Assembly (NCBI GenBank): GCA_027577595.1
Contig: JANBRJ010000074.1
Location: 1 to 64,000, forward strand
Reading direction: 5' to 3'
Length of the DNA stretch: 64,000 nt
Source: Coemansia sp. RSA 487
Lineage: Eukaryota > Kickxellomycota > Kickxellomycetes > Kickxellales > Kickxellaceae
Below the pieces are notes generated by a model. The model was not told the origin of the DNA, did not search any database, and worked only from the letters and a program-made list of their open reading frames with translations. Shown in pieces: positions 39,250-50,111 of the stretch. How positions within the stretch are numbered: position 1 is the stretch's first letter; each line of letters starts with the position of its first letter. The translations under genes were made by a program, and so were the position numbers.

Positions 39250-40383
39250 ATGCCAAAGCTAGAAATAGTCGCGCATCTGCGAGATGCAAGCAAGCGCGGC
39301 ACAGTATTTGTGGTGCGGCGGATACGGCGCAATTGGTGGCTGGACCGGACATGCATTGTGTTCCTCATAGGCGTAGGCATGGTGTTTGGGCTCTCGTACT
39401 ACTTCATGAATGTCATGGCCAACGTCGCGTCGCGGCGGAGCAAAATAATAGAGGACCAGCTGGGCACCCGGTATACACTGCCCGATGTGTTCTACGAATT
39501 TATCGGATACGTAGATATGCTCTGGATGACAGACCTTTTTGATGCACTAATGTTCGTTCCTACAGCCCTTCTGGTCATCTCGCACGAGCGGCCATGGCGC
39601 GTGGTGTCCCGCATGGGGCTGGCGTGGGCGCTGGCCAGCGTGATCCGCGTCACCACAGTGGCCATTACATCGGTTCCGGATCCGCGACCCACATGTAAAT
39701 ACGCGCTGGGCAACCCGTTCACCTCGTTTGCGATGCATCGGTGCGGCGACGCCATATACTCAGGCCATACGCTTATTTTCGTCATGTGTGCAATGGCGTG
39801 GGCGTCGTTTGCGCCAAAGACGATTCTGGGCCGCTCGCTCTTGTCGTTCATCTGGGCGCTGAGCATCGCCGGGTCCCTGATCGTCATTGCCAATAGAGCG
39901 CACTACACGATTGACGTGCTGCTTGCGTGGTACATTGCACCAGGGGCCTGGTACACTGTTGCGTGGTTCTGGTACTGGCACGTGACAAAGAAGGGCCGGC
40001 TGCTGCGTATCGAGTTCCCGGCCGAGGTTGGCAGGCACAGGGACAAGGACTCTAGCGATCTGTGCCTGCGCAGGAGAATCGAGCTGGGCCTGATGCCCGA
40101 TGGCTCGCCATACGACCCGGTGGTGGTGTACCTCAATGCGATGCGCGTCGGAGAGGAGCCACCAAATGCGGTGGCTGCGAGCTCGAACACGGTGCTGATG
40201 CCGCCGGTCGACGAAAAGAGCCAGTCGCCGGAACCGGAAGACCCGGATGCATATCTGGTTGACATTGGGGGATTGCCTCGGCGTGAAGCAGTAGTAGCAA
40301 CAGTAGGGGCGCATGATGGCGGCTATGCGTGCGACTCGGATATTGAGCGCGCATTCAGCGAGGACTTTGGCCAGGACCGATAA
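39250..40383 (+). CDS. Sphingomyelin-synthase-like membrane phosphotransferase (PAP2_C)
   Basis: 377 residues with about six membrane segments. The diagnostic motifs are in order: RVTTVAITSVPDP (136-145), CGDAIYSGHT (165-174) and AHYTIDVLLAWY (217-228). His173, His218 and Asp222 would be the catalytic triad shared with lipid phosphatases. The C-terminal 120 residues are hydrophilic and cytosolic. The family moves a phospho-headgroup from a phospholipid to ceramide (sphingomyelin, ceramide phosphoethanolamine or inositol phosphorylceramide synthases); which headgroup cannot be read from sequence. The usual fungal IPC synthase (Aur1) belongs to a different branch. It lies directly upstream of ERG1 on the same strand, putting a sphingolipid and a sterol gene side by side. 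Golgi or ER location is expected. Confidence 0.85.
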   Translation: MPKLEIVAHLRDASKRGTVFVVRRIRRNWWLDRTCIVFLIGVGMVFGLSYYFMNVMANVASRRSKIIEDQLGTRYTLPDVFYEFIGYVDMLWMTDLFDALMFVPTALLVISHERPWRVVSRMGLAWALASVIRVTTVAITSVPDPRPTCKYALGNPFTSFAMHRCGDAIYSGHTLIFVMCAMAWASFAPKTILGRSLLSFIWALSIAGSLIVIANRAHYTIDVLLAWYIAPGAWYTVAWFWYWHVTKKGRLLRIEFPAEVGRHRDKDSSDLCLRRRIELGLMPDGSPYDPVVVYLNAMRVGEEPPNAVAASSNTVLMPPVDEKSQSPEPEDPDAYLVDIGGLPRREAVVATVGAHDGGYACDSDIERAFSEDFGQDR

Positions 40384-40679
40384 CGATCTAGCGGCAAATA
40401 CAAACGAAGCTCTGATCTGTTCTCTTAGTATTTGATGTATGTGATGGTGATGATGATTGGGACCGTATAAAAGGATCTGCACTGGCATTTCTGTACAGCC
40501 CATGGCCTGATGTGCAAATCGGAATGGCGTGGTTTACAGCACACTTTTCACATGATTAAAAGTGTCGGTTCCTTTTTTTTTTTCCTTTTTTTTAAAACTT
40601 AAAACTGCTAGTTACATTGCTACCTCCTTTTTTTTCCAATAATACTTTTATTCCTCTTAAAGCCGGCTCTTCATCAGAA

Positions 40680-42371
40680 ATGACAGTTCCTGACAGCACA
40701 CCATATTTAGACGAAAATGAGGACTGGCCGACACACGGGACATACGAGTACTCGCCATACTACAGCAGCCGCAAGCAAGTGCACGTTTACGAGGATGCAG
40801 CGACACGGACACACTTGGAGGACACAGGGTTCGACTATGTGGTTGTTGGCGCTGGGCCGATCGGTGCTGCACTGGCATACAGGCTGGCTGCAGACAATCC
40901 GTCAGCGCAAGTGCTTGTTATAGAAAAAAATTGGAGCGAGCCGGACCGGATTGTCGGCGAGCTGATGCAGCCGTCGGGCTGCCAGGCGCTAGGCGAGCTT
41001 GGGCTCACAAATGTATTCAGCGGCATTGGCGCGGTGCCTGTCCACGGGTACTACTTATCGTACAAGGGCAAGCACACGTACATACCATACATGGACCGGC
41101 CCAACAGCTCCACCAGTCAGCAGAAGAGGTACCGCGGAGTCAGTTTCCACCACGGGCGGCTAGTGATGAACTTGCGTGCTGCATGCAAGGCGCAACGCAA
41201 TGTGTTCTGCGTCGAGGGCAGCGTCACCGAACTCCTTGGCGACCGCTCAAGCAATGGAAGCATGGACGCGGTCCATGGCGTGCGCATCGGCCCGTCGCGC
41301 AGCACGCCAGAGACCGAAGCGCGCACAACGCCTGTGCGCCCGCGCATTCTGACGCTCGTGTGCGACGGAATCACCTCGCAATTCCGCAAGGTTCTGAATG
41401 ATACGCCCATCGAGCTGCTCTCGCACTTCTGCGGCTTCGTGCTGGAACATAGTCCGGCCGACTCGACTGCATTCTTCAACAGCTCCACTGCAGGCGCTAT
41501 GCCCACGTGCTCGAGCCCCACAGAGCCAACCGACAACCCGCTGCCAATGCCGCACAACGGGAATGTGCTGCTCGACGGTGTGGGTCCCGTCCTTCTGTAC
41601 CAGATGTCTGAGTGCGAGACCCGCGTGCTGGCCGACATTCCAGGCTCTTCGCTGCCGTCCGAAGCCGGTGGCCACTTGCGCTCAGTCCTGCGTGCCTCGC
41701 TGTCGACGGCTGCGCCCAAGCACATGTACCCGGTGCTTCATATGCAGCTGATGTCGCGGCTGGAGTCTGCGCGGCGGATCCGGTGCATCGGAAGCAAGTT
41801 CATCCCCGCAACAGCCAACAGGATTGCCGGTGCGCTGTGGATCGGCGATGCGCTCAACGTGCGCCACCCACTGACTGGCGGTGGAATGACTATCGGCTTG
41901 TGGGACGTCGTGCACTTGACGCGTCTTCTGAATCGTGAGCCCCACTTAGGTGGAGAGATCGAGGATGCACAGCGGCGCCGAATCGTGCAGCGCGTCGTTG
42001 CCGAGTGGCAGTGGCGGCGGCGCGCGCATGCGCTAGTCGTCAATGTGCTGTCGGTTGCGCTGCATGCGCTGTTTGCTGCCGAGACCAAGGAGCTCGGCTT
42101 GCTGCGCGAGGCGTGCTTTGCGTACTTGGCGCGCGGCGGCGATTGCACAATGCACCCATCGGGCTTTCTGTCGGGGCTGCTGGCCAGCCCGCTGCTCCTG
42201 GTCTACCACTTTTTCAGCGTGGCTGCGCTGGCGGTCTGGATGCGCGTGTCTGGCGCATCGTCCGCCTACACTGGCGGCAACGTCTTTTTCCGCATCTACT
42301 CAGCGATGTACACGCTGTATATGGCAGCAAGCGTCATTCTACCGCTGCTATGGCAGGAGCTTCGGCCATAG
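40680..42371 (+). CDS. ERG1: Squalene monooxygenase (epoxidase)
   Basis: 563 residues from the ATG at 40680, the first ATG of the frame. The FAD-binding Rossmann motif is VVVGAGPIGAALAYRLA (54-70). The family signature EPDRIVGELMQPSG (87-100) follows. The DG motif is VCDGITSQFRK, and the GD motif is IGDALNVRHPLTGGGMTIGLWDV. The C-terminal hydrophobic stretches (LLVYHFFSVAALAVWM and later) anchor it to the ER membrane. It adds oxygen to squalene to give 2,3-oxidosqualene, the rate-limiting oxygen step of ergosterol synthesis and the target of terbinafine. A Ser/Thr/Pro-rich insert (about 265-305) is longer than in yeast. Intronless. Confidence 0.96.
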   Translation: MTVPDSTPYLDENEDWPTHGTYEYSPYYSSRKQVHVYEDAATRTHLEDTGFDYVVVGAGPIGAALAYRLAADNPSAQVLVIEKNWSEPDRIVGELMQPSGCQALGELGLTNVFSGIGAVPVHGYYLSYKGKHTYIPYMDRPNSSTSQQKRYRGVSFHHGRLVMNLRAACKAQRNVFCVEGSVTELLGDRSSNGSMDAVHGVRIGPSRSTPETEARTTPVRPRILTLVCDGITSQFRKVLNDTPIELLSHFCGFVLEHSPADSTAFFNSSTAGAMPTCSSPTEPTDNPLPMPHNGNVLLDGVGPVLLYQMSECETRVLADIPGSSLPSEAGGHLRSVLRASLSTAAPKHMYPVLHMQLMSRLESARRIRCIGSKFIPATANRIAGALWIGDALNVRHPLTGGGMTIGLWDVVHLTRLLNREPHLGGEIEDAQRRRIVQRVVAEWQWRRRAHALVVNVLSVALHALFAAETKELGLLREACFAYLARGGDCTMHPSGFLSGLLASPLLLVYHFFSVAALAVWMRVSGASSAYTGGNVFFRIYSAMYTLYMAASVILPLLWQELRP

Positions 42372-42514
42372 ACACAAAATCATGCTTAGGTTGGGTTTCA
42401 TTACCAGTATATCAAATATAAAAATGTAGCAAAAGACGAAGAGGTAGAGTGCAAGGCAAAAAAAAAAAGATGCACGTTTTGGGGGGGGTGAGTTTCGAAA
42501 TAAGAGAAAGCAAA

Positions 42515-44782
42515 TCAGCTCATGCATTCGGTGTCGGTATGGCGTTTCAGCGCGTCTTTGCGCTGGAATCCGCGGTGGCACTGCGGGCAGCTGTACTTGT
42601 CTGCGCGCTTGTGGAGCGAGGCGTGTCGCTGGAGGTCGTGCTTCCTAGTGAACGCTTTGATGCAGTGCAGGCACTTGAATGGCCGCGACTCGTTGGCGTC
42701 CGGGAAATGCGTCAACCGATGGGTCTTGAGATTGTATTGGCGCGCAAATGATCTGTTGCACACGTCGCAATCGAACCGTCGCTCCTGGTCGCGCTTATGT
42801 GGAGTGCTGTTGGGGTCATGAGTACGTCGCCGTTTGCCCAATGATCCGGCTGCTTCGGAGCCGTCATCCTCGCTGTCGCACTCCACGGAATCGTCATCCT
42901 GTTGAAACGACCCGTCTTGGTTGATCCGTGCGCGCTTCAGTCCGCTGGCCAATCCGCTGTCGATAGCCTGTGATTGATTTTGGTGCGGCGCTAATGCCGA
43001 CGATGCTCCCAGCGAGGGCATTTGCGAGAATATAGTGTCTGGTGCACTTCGAGGAGTGGGTTGTCCTGATGCTTGAGCAGCGCCATTAACACGCAGTCCA
43101 AGTTGTCGCTGCTGGCGATTATAGTACGTGGTCATATTGTTCTGCCAGTCGGCTTGCGTTGTTTGCACACCATTGGCCATAGGCATAGCTGGGGAGAACT
43201 GAGTCCCCATGGGCGGTGCTGCCGTGGACAGAATCCCCACCGAAGCAGCAGACGTTTGGCGTGCGCCCACCCCAGCATTGCCGCCATTTTGAGAGACGAA
43301 GGACTGGTCAGCGCCCCCGCCGTCCGAACATACTTCGTCAAGCGGCGCAAAAAACGATTCTGTGGCCTGCGGAACCAAATCATTGTGGAAGCTGGCGCTA
43401 GTAAGGCCTGAAGATTGCCGTAACAGAGTCCGGTTCCTGGTCAGCCGCCCGGCCGTCAGCGTAGCCATCCCTGGTACCCCGGAACCTGCGGCTGGGTGTA
43501 CATTGGCCGGCGCAGTCACAAACATCGTGTTCGGCGAAACAAACCCATTTCCTCGCTGTGAATGTCGCTGCGCCGCATGCAACTGGGCTCCAATTGTGGC
43601 TCCTCGATCAACTAGCCGTGGTGACAGATTGTGCGCAAGGCTGTTGTGCGGCTGAGACATAAGTGTGGCGTTTTCGCCGCGTGCTGTAAGGAATGGAGAC
43701 GTCGAGCCTCCCAGGGCCACGGTTTCCTGTGACTCAGACAACATACCGCCTTGCTGCTGTGTATTAGCGTTGTTGGGTGCAGAGAACGCCATTTCCGGCG
43801 TCAATGAAGCCGCGTCCCTGGCATATGTAGCCGATGCCGCTAATAACGATAATCCCGCTTGCGCCGTCTGCGTGCGTGGACTTAGTGCCGCTATCATTGC
43901 TGCCGACGTCGTTGACAACCCATTGTCTGGCACACCAATCGCATCGGCATCGTCAAACAGTGCAAGTTCGGGCGTTGCTTGCATTCCAATGGGTTCGTGG
44001 ACCGTACGTGTTTCGGGCGTCGTGAACACTTCGGCTGGATGGAAGAACCCAGGAAGCGGACTGCCTGTATCATTGGCTGCGCCGCTGTTACCCAGGTTGG
44101 CTGGCGATAGGGCTTTGGCGCTAGGTGGCTGCGAGATTGCGTGTGGTGCGTAGGGTGTGGCCATAGGCGGCGACCCCATCGAACTGCTTATAGCGTTAGC
44201 TATTGCTGCTGCTGCTGTTGCAGAGGATGAAGTGCCAGCCATAGCTGATGGCGAGGAAGAGGATATCACGAGGGAAGGAAGCTGCTGTTGTTTGGGTGGC
44301 ATGGTGATGGGCGCAGAAACAGGCGACGTTATTCCCGAAATGGAAGCATCCGTTGCCATTAGAAAAGGACTTCCACCACTCATCGCGTACTGCAAGTATT
44401 GCAAATTTATCGGGGACCCGATATCGTTTATGGGGTCGGTTGCACGCGACATTATGATCCGCGGCATCCCGTTTCCTCTGTTTATCGCAAGGTCGCCTGC
44501 TGCTGATTGCGTGGGAAGCGCTGGAAGCGCTGAAAAGGGTTGCTGTTGTGCTGCTGGGATACCATTAACGGCTGCTAGGCTGGCTGAAAGTGCTGCAACG
44601 TTTAGCGAATTGCTGGCAGCAACAGCAGCAGCAGCCGCCGCGGCCGCCGCGGCCGAGCTTGCCAGAGGAGGCGATAGAAATTGCTGTTGCTGCTGTTGGC
44701 GGCTCAAAGCACCGCCGGGGGAGCGGCTATCGACCTGCGAGATAAACGGGGTGGTCGGTGCGGACGCAAATGAGAAGTTCAT
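42515..44782 (-). CDS. C2H2 zinc-finger transcription factor
   Basis: 755 residues. The first 650 are disordered, with Gln, Ala and Ser tracts (an Ala run near residues 42-55, Gln runs nearby), typical of activation regions. Three zinc fingers sit at the very C-terminus (669-755): CDVCNRSFARQYNLKTHRLTH, CLHCIKAFTRKHDLQRHASLH and a last finger CPQCHRGFQRKDALKRHTDTEC ending in Cys (C2HC). An acidic patch and a KRRRTHDPN basic segment precede the fingers. Finger 2 with FTRKHDLQRH recalls Crz1-type factors, but a calcineurin docking site cannot be claimed. Likely a nuclear DNA-binding regulator; targets unknown. Confidence 0.83.
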   Translation of the reverse strand: MNFSFASAPTTPFISQVDSRSPGGALSRQQQQQQFLSPPLASSAAAAAAAAAAVAASNSLNVAALSASLAAVNGIPAAQQQPFSALPALPTQSAAGDLAINRGNGMPRIIMSRATDPINDIGSPINLQYLQYAMSGGSPFLMATDASISGITSPVSAPITMPPKQQQLPSLVISSSSPSAMAGTSSSATAAAAIANAISSSMGSPPMATPYAPHAISQPPSAKALSPANLGNSGAANDTGSPLPGFFHPAEVFTTPETRTVHEPIGMQATPELALFDDADAIGVPDNGLSTTSAAMIAALSPRTQTAQAGLSLLAASATYARDAASLTPEMAFSAPNNANTQQQGGMLSESQETVALGGSTSPFLTARGENATLMSQPHNSLAHNLSPRLVDRGATIGAQLHAAQRHSQRGNGFVSPNTMFVTAPANVHPAAGSGVPGMATLTAGRLTRNRTLLRQSSGLTSASFHNDLVPQATESFFAPLDEVCSDGGGADQSFVSQNGGNAGVGARQTSAASVGILSTAAPPMGTQFSPAMPMANGVQTTQADWQNNMTTYYNRQQRQLGLRVNGAAQASGQPTPRSAPDTIFSQMPSLGASSALAPHQNQSQAIDSGLASGLKRARINQDGSFQQDDDSVECDSEDDGSEAAGSLGKRRRTHDPNSTPHKRDQERRFDCDVCNRSFARQYNLKTHRLTHFPDANESRPFKCLHCIKAFTRKHDLQRHASLHKRADKYSCPQCHRGFQRKDALKRHTDTECMS

Positions 44783-46671
44783 ATACGGACTCTCGAAAAC
44801 AAAACAAGTGGGAAATCAACAAAGATTAAGTTTGGAGGATTTGAAAACCAAAAAGGATTCGCCAAAATAACTGAAAAAAATATATAAACGGCTTTGGGAA
44901 GAAAGGCGCAGTCAAGAAAAAAAAAAGCAAATAAGGAATTATGTGGAGAAAAAAAGAAGAGGGATGAAAAAAGGTTCAGAGTTTGGATTGCCTTGGATTC
45001 TTTCAAAAATAAAACGCCTTGGCTTTTCCTTCCCCCTCGTCTCCCCTCGGGTTTAAATAGCTTGGCATCGGAGCGCACCCAAAAAAACTGTCCACCAAAG
45101 TTGCATTTTTAGTCTTGTGGCGGTTAGGATTGTTGTGTGCAGAAGAAGCCCTATCTCTGAAAAGAGTTTCTACAAAACTAAGGAGGCAACCTCTTGTTTT
45201 CCCGCATTTGTTACGGACAGCGTCTTGATAAAGTCACCATGTATCCTAAGCAGGAAGTGTTGCTGCGCGTTCCCATACCCTCCTGATGGTACCGCTTCTA
45301 TTTCGTATCTTATAATCTCCCCCCGGTGTTCATGAACAAATGGCAGCACGCCTCTAGTCATGGTACACTGTGTTTCTAAAGTCTCGCCGCCCACGCCTGT
45401 AAGGAGACTTTAAGTATGTGCCCACAGCCCAAGCGAAAGCCACATGTTTTGTGGCCTCTAATTTCTATCTTTCCCTTCCTCAAATGCTGCGGACAATAGA
45501 AATTATAAAATGTTTGGTTGTGTCATACGTGTCTTGTTTTGGTCTCGGCATATATAGGTGCGGAGCACCGCACGACCATATATCTGTTTTATTACAAAGC
45601 AATTCACGTGCTATGTGAACACCCCGGCTGCGAAGGTCTGTTAATTTGTCACATATAAGTGTTTTTTTGTCATCTGTATTTGTCATGACCCATCTTAATA
45701 AAAAAAAAAAAAAATATATATATAACGTGAACATGCTGCTGACACTAATGTCTGATCGTATGCATTTCCGCTTAATCAATTGCTAATGCTATGCTGTCCA
45801 AAACCAACTGCACCGAGTAAGAAAGATGTATACGCGTCGAATGGTGAACGGTTTGCGGTGGAAATAATGCATTTTGCGTTCCAAGAAAAGTCATTTGCGC
45901 AGGCGTGGCATATGCGTCAGTGCAAAACAGGAAAACACAAATGATTAGTACTGTTGTCTAGAAGCAGCTGCAGATGTTTATCGCTTCAGCTCTCGTTTGG
46001 GCACCTACCTGCAAAAGGGACTGCATCCTATCCTAGAACTAGGATTCCTAGAAATAGAAGTTGCTGCGGCTATAAGAGTGACAGTCTTCTTCCAGCATAT
46101 CTACATCTGGCAAAGAGTGCATGGCTTAGTTGTTCTTGTTCAAGGTAGTGGTGGCATTTCTTCAGATTGCTAAGTTTTAACAAGATCAATGTTAACTAAT
46201 CATATTGAAAGCACAGACAGAGACTGAGAAGCTAATCCGTTTTAGTGTGGAATAGTAGGCGTGTAGCGAAGAGCTTTCTCCGCAAAGCCCAGGTTGCGCC
46301 TCTTGCTTCCTTCCAAGCGCAAACGTAGCGCCAACTGACGCAACCAGTTTTGCAAAATATGGTATTTACGTGTATGTTGTGCTAAAGCTACACATCCATC
46401 TTGATCGAACTTTGCTTGGAACACTACGGATGTGCAGCACAGCGCCACCCACAGCAAAAGCAAACCCAATCGAGCAGCCACAACTTCTACTGCACACCAA
46501 ATCACTAATTTAATCTACTAATCGCTGATTTGTTCTAACGGAATTGCCTTTTTTTCGGGGTTTGCTGGTTAGCTTTGGACTTGGCCAACAAAAGCGTTTC
46601 TTTCATTTTCATTTTGCTTTAATTATATTTTGTATTTGCTTTCTTATTTTATTTTTCTTATAGCCGCAAAA
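44783..46671. other. 1.9-kb divergent spacer upstream of the C2H2 gene and RPB3
   Basis: No convincing gene. Features: a small hairpin GTGCGG-AGCA-CCGCAC at 45558-45573 and an A-run followed by TA repeats at about 45698-45722. A T/A-rich leader ends in a TTATAG acceptor-like site (46657-46663) just before the RPB3 start, so RPB3 may have a 5'-UTR intron. Confidence 0.55.
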
Positions 46672-47523
46672 ATGAATGGAAGCGTTCCAGTCAACGACCA
46701 GTCTGCGCCGCATGTCCGGATTCGCAATGTTGACAAGAACAACCTAGATTTCGTGCTGTCCAACACATCGCTAAGTGTAGCCAATTCTCTGCGACGCGTA
46801 ATGATTGCTGAGGTGCCGACGATGGCAATAGACCTGGTAGAGTTCCACGAGAACACCACAGTGCTTGCAGACGAGTACTTGGCTCACAGACTGGGGCTGA
46901 TCCCTCTGGTCAGCCATTTGGTCGAAAAGTTCAAGTACACGCGTGACTGCGTGTGCGCAGAATATTGTAAGGAGTGTTCGGTAGAGTTCACACTCCATGT
47001 AAAGTGCACGGAGCCTGGGACACGCGTGGTGTATAGCTCTGAGCTGATCAGTAGCAATAAGGAAGTGACGCCGGTTCTTGAATCCGAGGACGACCGAGGC
47101 ATCGTTTTGGTCAAGATGCGCAAGGGCCAGGAGTTGAACATCCATTGCATTGCCAAAAAGGGCGTAGCCAAGGAGCATGCAAAGTGGTCGCCGTGTTCGG
47201 CCGTTGCATTTGAGTATGATCCGCACAACAACTTGAGGCACTCGGATTACTGGTTCGAGAAGAGCATCAAGGACGAGTGGCCGCTGAGCAAGAACGCGCT
47301 GGAGGAGCAGGAAAGCGACCCAAATGCGCCATTCGACTTCAAGGCCGAGCCAAATACATTTTATTTTAACGTCGAGACTATCGGCTCGCTTGAGCCGCAG
47401 GACGTGGTCTCGACGGCTACACGCGTGATCCAGGAAAAGTTCGGTGATCTGCAAGTAGCGCTTGATACTCCACAGGACCAGGACGCCAATGCAGCCATGG
47501 ACGATGGAGAACCCTGGGTGTAA
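46672..47523 (+). CDS. RPB3: RNA polymerase II subunit 3
   Basis: 283 residues from the ATG at 46672; codons upstream in frame are T-rich leader. The alpha-like dimerisation region is typical: FVLSNTSLSVANSLRRVMIAEVPTMAIDLVEFHENTTVLADEYLAHRLGLIPL (here spanning residues about 27-80). The zinc loop is C93-x-C95-x3-C99-x2-C102. KWSPCSAVAFEYDPHNNLRH follows, and the second dimerisation half ends with FYFNVETIGSLEPQDVV. Rpb3 pairs with Rpb11 to start assembly of polymerase II in the nucleus. The acidic tail is normal. No oddity in the coding part. Confidence 0.96.
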   Translation: MNGSVPVNDQSAPHVRIRNVDKNNLDFVLSNTSLSVANSLRRVMIAEVPTMAIDLVEFHENTTVLADEYLAHRLGLIPLVSHLVEKFKYTRDCVCAEYCKECSVEFTLHVKCTEPGTRVVYSSELISSNKEVTPVLESEDDRGIVLVKMRKGQELNIHCIAKKGVAKEHAKWSPCSAVAFEYDPHNNLRHSDYWFEKSIKDEWPLSKNALEEQESDPNAPFDFKAEPNTFYFNVETIGSLEPQDVVSTATRVIQEKFGDLQVALDTPQDQDANAAMDDGEPWV

Positions 47524-48097
47524 TGAAAAAAGTAGTAACTGTTTGTTTGGGAATGTTGGTCGTAAGAGCAACGCGTCTATTTATAAAAATGTCTCCGCTA
47601 AAATCTCTCTTCCCCTCCCCCGTATTTCTTGATTTTTTTGTCATAATCGATATTTATCTACTGCTTGTAAACTCCACAACAAGAAAAATACAGCAGCTAC
47701 AAAAGGCTTCCTTATTTACAAGGCTGCGTTCGGCTGACAGAGGAAGGTGAATTACTGTCTCTGTTCCTTTTTGTTTGTTTGCTTTGGTTCTCCGCACTTT
47801 TTGTGTTCTGCTATTTTTAGGGGGGCGGGTGAGGACGACATTTGGGAGGTTACAAACATATATCGTTTACTGGTGGTCCCTTATTCAACGGGCTCCCGGG
47901 AATGTTTGTACGTGTACTATGGAGAACGTAAATGTTCTCTCTTTCGGTTATGTAATAAGCCAGCATGCCCTAAAGATTTGTTCTGCTATGGTACACTTTC
48001 TTTCCTTTATTACGTGTTTTTCTTTTGCGGCTGTCATACACTTTATTAACTAACTGTAATCTCTTGCTGGTGTTTCTTGTACAAAGAGCGTTCTGTA
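47524..48097. other. Intergenic, no gene seen
   Basis: 574 nt, T-rich, between RPB3 and the MADS-box gene on the same strand. It should hold the RPB3 terminator and the promoter and leader of the MADS gene. Confidence 0.6.
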
Positions 48098-50051
48098 ATG
48101 GGAAGAAAAAAGATCAACGTAAGTAGAAGGAAGCATCATTAATTATATTTTATATTCTCTAGCCTGTTTTACCAAAAGTTTGTTCAAGCTCATCATTGGC
48201 AGAAAAAACAAGCCAATATTCACACAACATACGCTTATTTGCTTATAGATTCGCGAGATCGAGAACTCGCGCCAAAAGACGGTGACCTTTGCGCGACGCC
48301 GGGCGGGGTTGATCAAAAAGGCACACGAGCTGAGCATCCTGTGCGGCGTCAAAGTGGCGATTCTGATGTTCGATTCTAAACACGCCAGCCACGTATACTC
48401 GTCGTCCGACACGCCTGAAGACCTGTTCGCCCGGTACCTCAACAAGCAGTTTCTGACAAACGAATCCAGGAAGCGCAAAGATCGAGGCGATATCAGCGTA
48501 GGCGGCGAGGGTACGTACGGGTTTGACGATACCGGGTCATTTATTCGCCGCCGGTTGGCCGTCGTCAACCAGTATAGAGTCACGTCGGATGGACCTAGCT
48601 CAGAGAACTTGCACGTCAAGTACACCAAACAGTACCATAACCCAGGCGCCGCCAACGCAAACCAGGACCGTCTATCGTCGTCATCGACTATTGCGCCAAA
48701 CTTGAATATGATGCAGGGAACGATGCTTGGTGGCGCTACAGAACCTATGCATGGTTGCAATGGTACGTCCGTCGATATGGACCTTCAGCAGCAACAGGCT
48801 CTTGCTTTACCGGCTAGATCTATTTCTCTGGTGAAGCGTGGTGGACATCCGACGCTCAGCGTGACGGTTTCATCGGACACTGGGTCATCGCCAGAATCGT
48901 CGTTTGCGCAGCTTTTCCACCCGCACCAGAGCGTAAGAGGTCCACCTGCCTTTGTCGACGACCGTCCCAGCTCCACCAACCATGCCGACAACATTGTGCT
49001 AACCGCCCGCGATCTATCGTCGCTGTCGCTACTCTCCGATAAGCGCATGCACTCGGTAGCGACTGGGTCCTCTCCGATGTCGGCGGTCTCATCGTTTAAT
49101 ACCGCTTGCAACGAGTACCACCAGAACAGCCAGCATGGTCTTATTGACAGCAAGTGTGCTGCTACGCTTGATGCTAACTGCATGGACGGGCTATTCGGGA
49201 TGGTCGATAGAAAGCCGCAACACGGTGCTTCTGCTACTGACGAGCCGCGTGCTAAGCGCCCTAAATCTCAATCGTTTGCCGACGGCGGCGACGACAAATG
49301 TATGCTCGATCAGGGGCTTGTCGAGCAGTTTCTGGCAAACGCTGATGTAGCGCAGTTGCTGCAGACGTCGTGGCATGACGACACCAAGGCCAGCGGATCA
49401 GCTGTTGCTAGCGGATCAGGCACTCACAGTCACAACCAGGACGATGGCGATGACGACGATGGCGATGACGATAGCGAGAACGAATCTGATGATGGAGACG
49501 AGGACGACGACTCTGAGCTCGATGACGAAGAAGAAGACGAAGAAGACACCGAGTTAGAGGAGTCCAGCCATTCAGAAAACGAGCACCGCCATCACCACCA
49601 CCACAATCACATCTCTGCTAAGAACACTAGCCATAATGGTGACCCGATCGTTGGCCAGACCGTGGGTCAGAGTGATTCAACTGGAGGGTCTGTCCCGATC
49701 AATGGCCTTGTGATGTCGCAAGAAATTGCTAGTGGTCTCCAAGGCAATGGAAGCATTGCTCCTGCCAACAACAGCTATTCGTTCTATTCAGCAGAGGGAT
49801 TTCAAGCATTTACTCAGCCACCGCCTGCGTCTAGCCAAATGTCAATCAGTACAGGCAACATGCCATCACAGCAGTATCAATATCCATTTGTTGATATGCC
49901 AAATGTTCCCGCTCCGTTTGAGCTGGTTAATATGATGGATGCCCGCCACAATCCAATGGTGCTGTTTAGCCAGAACGAAGGAGGGGGAAACCACCAAGCC
50001 TACAAGCTGCATCCAGACATTGCTTACGCCATCAACGACAAAGTATTTTAG
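48098..50051 (+). CDS. MEF2-type MADS-box transcription factor
   Basis: Two exons: a 21-nt first exon (48098-48118, coding MGRKKIN), a 130-nt intron (donor GTAAGT, acceptor TTATAG) and 48249-50051; 607 residues in all. Joining restores the invariant start MGRKKINIREIENSRQKTVTF-ARRRAGLIKKAHELSILCGVKVAILMFD, a MEF2-class (type II) MADS domain as in yeast Rlm1 and Smp1. A MEF2-like extension follows (TPEDLFARYLNKQF). The rest is disordered, with a long acidic run (about 396-436, DDGDDDDGDDD and onwards), a His tract (HRHHHHHNH) and Gln/Ser stretches. Rlm1-type factors are switched on by the cell-wall integrity MAP kinase; that link is inferred from family. Without the short exon the domain would lose its N-terminal DNA-contact arm. 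Confidence 0.92.
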
Positions 50052-50111
50052 ACCATAGATCAATAGATATTTATAAACTTTCGATACAAGCAAAGATAAT
50101 CAATAATTTTT

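Noticed and set aside
46242-46505. 87-codon minus-strand frame with a signal-peptide-like hydrophobic start
   Set aside because: The frame begins at GTG with no ATG anywhere in it, and shows no homology that I recognise.
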